From Bacteroidaceae bacterium (GTDB taxonomy: Bacteria > Bacteroidota > Bacteroidia > Bacteroidales > Barnesiellaceae_A), in the NCBI GenBank assembly GCA_017561285.1, contig JAFZDG010000081.1:1-8211 (forward strand): a stretch of 8,211 nt of DNA. The letters run 5' to 3'. Shown here in pieces: positions 5,434 to 8,211 of this stretch (positions are counted from its first letter, which is position 1; the number at the start of each line of letters is the position of its first letter). The position numbers and the translations under genes are program-made. Under the pieces are notes generated by a model. That model saw only the letters and a list, made by a program, of their open reading frames with translations. It was not told where the DNA came from and searched no databases.

Positions 5434-7335
5434 TTACTTCAAGGCATCGATGTTTTGTTGGTTCATAAGTTGCTTGCCTTCGGGAGTGTAGAGGTAGTTC
5501 AAGCGCTCGGCGTAGGCTTTCTCAATCTTACCGCGCACCATCTTCATGGTACTGTTTATCATTTGATTTTGCTCGGTGAAAGGCTCGGCCAATACGGCGA
5601 TACCGGCGGGCAACCAACGGTCGGGGAACATAGCTTCGAGGTCGCCACCTTTCTTGAAGCGGGCGATAGAGCCATCGATGAGCTTGAGGGCTGCCTTGCG
5701 ACCTTCCTCTGTGTCAAGACCGAGACCTTGCTCTTTCAACGCAGCACGCAAGCGCTCTTTGTTGGGAACGATGAGGGCTGTGGTGTAGGCCGATTGGTTG
5801 TTGTACAACATGGCTTGGTCGATGTAGGGTGACAACTCCACAAGCGACTCTTCGATACCTTCGGGGCTGTATTTCTCGCCATCGCTCGAGATGAGGAGGC
5901 TCTTGAAGCGACCTTTAACATAGAGGAGGCCTTCGGCTGTCATATAACCGAGGTCGCCGGTATAGAGGTAGCCATCGCGTACGGTGTCGGCAGTTGACTC
6001 GGGATTTTTCCAATATCCTGCCATCACGTTCTCACCCTTCACAACAATCTCTCCCATCTCGCCGAGGGGAAGTTCTTTGCCTTCGCTATCGCATATTTTC
6101 AACTCAATGGGTTGCACCAACTTACCGCTCGAACCGAAGCGATACTTCTCGGGACCGTTTGAAGAGATAACAGGAGTAGCCTCAGACAAGCCGTAGCCTT
6201 GATACATGGGCATACCTACACCCACATAGAATTTTTGCAAATCCTTGTCGAGCAATGCACCGCCGCCGATAAAGAAGCGCAACTCGCCACCAAAGTTTTC
6301 GCGCACCTTCGAGAAGATAAGTTTGTCGAACAATGCCACAACGGGAGCAAGCAACACGCGCCAGCCTTTGGGATCGAGGTTGCTATCGCCAAAGTATATT
6401 TGTTTTACCTTCAAACCCATATTGAAGAGCTTAACAGTAGTCTCGCCCTTGGCACGGATAGCACCTTCGATGTTTTTCTTGAAGGTCTTGGCCAATGCAG
6501 GTACACTGAGAATGAAGTGAGGACGTACCTCCTTGATATTCTTAGGAATGTTTTTGAGTGTATCCATAGGATTGCGGCCCACTTGTACAGTAGCAACAGT
6601 AGCACCACGCGACATCATAATATAGAAACCTACCACGTGCGCAAAACAGTGGTCGAGGGGCAAGATGATGAGCGTACGCCAAGTTTGGTCTATGGCAACC
6701 AAAGTGAGAGCTTGCTCAACGTTGGCTGTATAGTTGCGGTGTGTGAGCACAACACCTTTGGGATCGGCGGTTGTTCCGCTGGTATAGGTTATGGTTGCAT
6801 AATCGTCGTTTTCGATAGAGCGACCTACAGCAAGGAACTCCTCCATTGTATGCGAAGCTAAGAACTCATCGCCCATCTTTTGCAATTGGGCAAGCGACAT
6901 CTCGCGCTCTTCATACTCTTTCACTTCATCAAATACAATAATCTTCTTTACTGCAGGAAGTTTGTCTTTGATAAGACGTATTTTCTTAAGTTGTTGTCCC
7001 GACACCATAATGTACTGCACATCGCCATGAATGAGGCGGAACATAAGGTCGTTGCTCTCCTCGAGTTTAATAGAGAGAGGCACATTGATGGCACCGGCAT
7101 AGAACATAGCCAACTCACCAATAATCCACATATTACGACCTTCGCTGAGCAATGCCATAGTATCGCCTTTTTTCACGCCCAAGGCTTGCAAACCTGCACC
7201 AAGACGATAAACTTGTTCTTTAACCTGTGTATAAGTTGTAGGTTCAAAGACTTTGTCGGTCTTCTCCAACAAGAAAGTATTGTTGGGGTAAAGCTGTACC
7301 GACTGTTCGAAAAGATCTACCAGTGTTTTTTTCAT
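5434..7335 (-). CDS. Long-chain fatty-acid--CoA ligase (AMP-forming acyl-CoA synthetase)
   Basis: This ANL-superfamily enzyme activates fatty acids with ATP to acyl-AMP and then acyl-CoA, feeding phospholipid synthesis or fatty-acid use. From ATG 7335 it has 633 aa (MKKTLVDLFEQSVQLYPNNT), the usual length for bacterial and archaeal long-chain synthetases. Motifs in order: Y184-TSGTTADPKG P-loop; YGLSEATP (381-388); adenosine-binding Y458-TGD; hinge KGRFKSLLISSDGEKYSP (474-491); and STMKMVRGK near 595-603, where K598 is the likely C-terminal catalytic lysine. The hinge reads GRFKS rather than the common GRxKD. The frame stays open upstream to a TTG at 7365, but the conserved N-terminus and the ATG favour 7335. 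It has no transmembrane segment and is probably cytosolic or membrane-associated. It lies 75 bp after the symporter with no promoter consensus between, and ends in its own terminator. The class is secure; chain-length preference cannot be read from the sequence. Confidence 0.95.
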   Translation of the reverse strand: MKKTLVDLFEQSVQLYPNNTFLLEKTDKVFEPTTYTQVKEQVYRLGAGLQALGVKKGDTMALLSEGRNMWIIGELAMFYAGAINVPLSIKLEESNDLMFRLIHGDVQYIMVSGQQLKKIRLIKDKLPAVKKIIVFDEVKEYEEREMSLAQLQKMGDEFLASHTMEEFLAVGRSIENDDYATITYTSGTTADPKGVVLTHRNYTANVEQALTLVAIDQTWRTLIILPLDHCFAHVVGFYIMMSRGATVATVQVGRNPMDTLKNIPKNIKEVRPHFILSVPALAKTFKKNIEGAIRAKGETTVKLFNMGLKVKQIYFGDSNLDPKGWRVLLAPVVALFDKLIFSKVRENFGGELRFFIGGGALLDKDLQKFYVGVGMPMYQGYGLSEATPVISSNGPEKYRFGSSGKLVQPIELKICDSEGKELPLGEMGEIVVKGENVMAGYWKNPESTADTVRDGYLYTGDLGYMTAEGLLYVKGRFKSLLISSDGEKYSPEGIEESLVELSPYIDQAMLYNNQSAYTTALIVPNKERLRAALKEQGLGLDTEEGRKAALKLIDGSIARFKKGGDLEAMFPDRWLPAGIAVLAEPFTEQNQMINSTMKMVRGKIEKAYAERLNYLYTPEGKQLMNQQNIDALK

Positions 7336-7349
7336 ACTCTCATTTATTG

Positions 7350-7364
7350 TGTATAAGTTATACA
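7350..7364. promoter_or_regulatory. Perfect 15-bp palindrome upstream of the ligase start (candidate operator)
   Basis: TGTATAAGTTATACA is a perfect 7+1+7 inverted repeat, 14 bp before ATG 7335. Its form and place suit a dimeric repressor site controlling the ligase, or a small hairpin in the leader. An AT-rich palindrome of this size can arise by chance in 8 kb, so the call is tentative. Confidence 0.35.
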
Positions 7365-7381
7365 ATTTGCATCTTTCAAGC

Positions 7382-7409
7382 GGCTAATATACTCTATTAG
7401 CAATTAGCC
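7382..7409 (-). repeat. Inverted repeat right after the symporter stop
   Basis: GGCTAAT (7382-7388) and ATTAGCC (7403-7409) form a 7-bp stem around a 14-nt loop, directly next to the symporter stop codon at 7411. No T-tract follows on the minus strand, so it is more likely a 3'-end or processing hairpin, or a leaky terminator, than a strong stop between symporter and ligase. Confidence 0.45.
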
Positions 7410-7410
7410 A

Positions 7411-8211
7411 TTATTGTTGTTTTTTATCACTTGCAATACGGTCTATTATAACAGCGATAGCACCATCACCGGTAATGTTACAAGCAGTACCAAAGCTATC
7501 CATTGCTATATACAAGGCTATCATAAGGGCTTGTTCCATCTCGCCAAATCCGAGAAATCCCTCCAACACGCCCAATGCAGCCATAATAGCACCACCGGGT
7601 ACGCCGGGAGCTGCCACCATCGTTATACCCAACATAAAGATAAATCCGGCATAGCTTGCAAAGTCTATACCCATGCCGTTCATTAGAAGCACCGCCATAG
7701 AACAAGCAACAATCTTCATAGTGCTACCCGACAAGTGTATAGTGGCACACAAAGGAATAACAAACGTAGCTATATTGGACGAAACGCCGTTTTTGATGGT
7801 TTGTTGCAATGTTACAGGGATGGTAGCTGCCGATGATTGTGTTCCCAATGCAGTAAAATATGCCGGGAGCATATTACCCAAGAGTTTGAAGGGATTTTTG
7901 TGGCCTATGACACCTGCTATGATAAATTGTACGATAAGCAGTACGACGTGCAAAATGAAAATAACCACTATAATCTTGAGGAATACCGACATTACAGATG
8001 CAACTTGTCCTGTAACAGTCATATTGAGGAAGATACCAAAAATGTGCAACGGCAAGAGAGGAACAATGACCTTTGATATAAGCATTGTCATAATATCGCG
8101 AAAATCTTCCGATGCACGCTTCAATGTGGTGCCTTCGATAGCCGACAATCCCAAACCAACGCAAAACGCCAAGAGCAAAGCAGTCATAATATTCATCAAC
8201 GGGGGCATATC
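7411..8211 (-). CDS. Dicarboxylate/amino acid:cation symporter family protein (partial, N-terminus outside window)
   Basis: The frame is open through the window edge, so the ATG at 8208 is internal. About 266 of the roughly 400 residues usual for the DAACS/SLC1 family are visible. Numbering from that Met: helices at about 8-25 and 73-101; GTQSSAATIP (122-131), the serine-rich hairpin-1 motif; PLCATIHLSGST (152-163), aligning with the NMDGT region; APGVPGG (200-206), the hairpin-2 tip; and D237-SFGTACN-ITGD248, aligning with the last substrate-binding helix. The protein is an inner-membrane, cation-coupled importer. Two positions differ from glutamate/aspartate transporters: the NMDGT Asp is replaced (HLSGS) and the substrate-binding Arg is Gly (D-S-F-G-T versus D-x-x-R-T). 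The substrate is therefore probably not an acidic amino acid and is left unnamed. Downstream lies the acyl-CoA ligase. Confidence 0.9.
   Translation of the reverse strand, partial: DMPPLMNIMTALLLAFCVGLGLSAIEGTTLKRASEDFRDIMTMLISKVIVPLLPLHIFGIFLNMTVTGQVASVMSVFLKIIVVIFILHVVLLIVQFIIAGVIGHKNPFKLLGNMLPAYFTALGTQSSAATIPVTLQQTIKNGVSSNIATFVIPLCATIHLSGSTMKIVACSMAVLLMNGMGIDFASYAGFIFMLGITMVAAPGVPGGAIMAALGVLEGFLGFGEMEQALMIALYIAMDSFGTACNITGDGAIAVIIDRIASDKKQQ

Noticed and set aside
6199..6861. Open frame of about 220 codons on the + strand inside the ligase gene
   Set aside because: It is antisense to a strongly conserved enzyme and its translation has no domain pattern; long antisense frames follow from the ligase codon bias.
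7336..7365. TTG start ten codons upstream for the acyl-CoA ligase
   Set aside because: The family N-terminus begins around MKKTLVDLF, an ATG is available at 7335, and the extension would run over the palindrome.

Overview
The window reads as a Bacteroidales-type genome (Bacteroides/Prevotella-like gut or oral anaerobe). The support is: BspA-like LRR_5 surface proteins; a C-terminal sorting-like tail on the larger one; small lipoproteins with a Bacteroidetes-style lipobox; weak or absent Shine-Dalgarno sequences; and a promoter matching the Bacteroidetes primary sigma consensus (TTTG, 21 bp, TATCTTTG) in front of the large LRR gene. No RNA genes, insertion sequences, CRISPR arrays or phage genes were seen.

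Left part (1-1752, + strand, AT-rich). This holds the C-terminal 199 residues of a BspA-like LRR_5 protein whose start lies outside the window. A 260-bp spacer follows, with a possible 38-codon small ORF. Next come two small exported proteins 20 bp apart: a 107-aa lipoprotein with two DnaJ-type CxxCxGxG motifs, and a 168-aa membrane-anchored or lipoprotein-like protein with a lipocalin-like look. A strong hairpin terminator at 1715-1752 closes the unit and probably serves the converging minus-strand genes too.

Middle (1780-5330, - strand). A 1040-aa secreted BspA-like protein has a signal peptide, many LRR_5 repeats, two Big_2-type Ig-like domains and a C-terminal sorting-like tail. It is transcribed from a recognisable promoter. 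A single-domain PAS protein follows 27 bp downstream of its stop codon and may be co-transcribed.

Right part (5370-8211, - strand, more GC-rich, housekeeping in character). The C-terminal two-thirds of a sodium/dicarboxylate-type symporter is followed by a long-chain fatty-acid CoA ligase (AMP-forming), then a hairpin terminator. The symporter lacks two substrate/cation-site signatures of the glutamate and aspartate members of its family. The two genes are 75 bp apart and probably read in one direction; the spacer holds a perfect 15-bp palindrome just before the ligase start.

The window splits into an accessory, cell-surface half and a core-metabolism half. Nothing in it can be firmly called a new system. 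The most interesting items are the orphan lipoprotein with a half-size DnaJ-type zinc motif, paired with an unknown exported protein; the freshly duplicated LRR repeat; and the divergent symporter.
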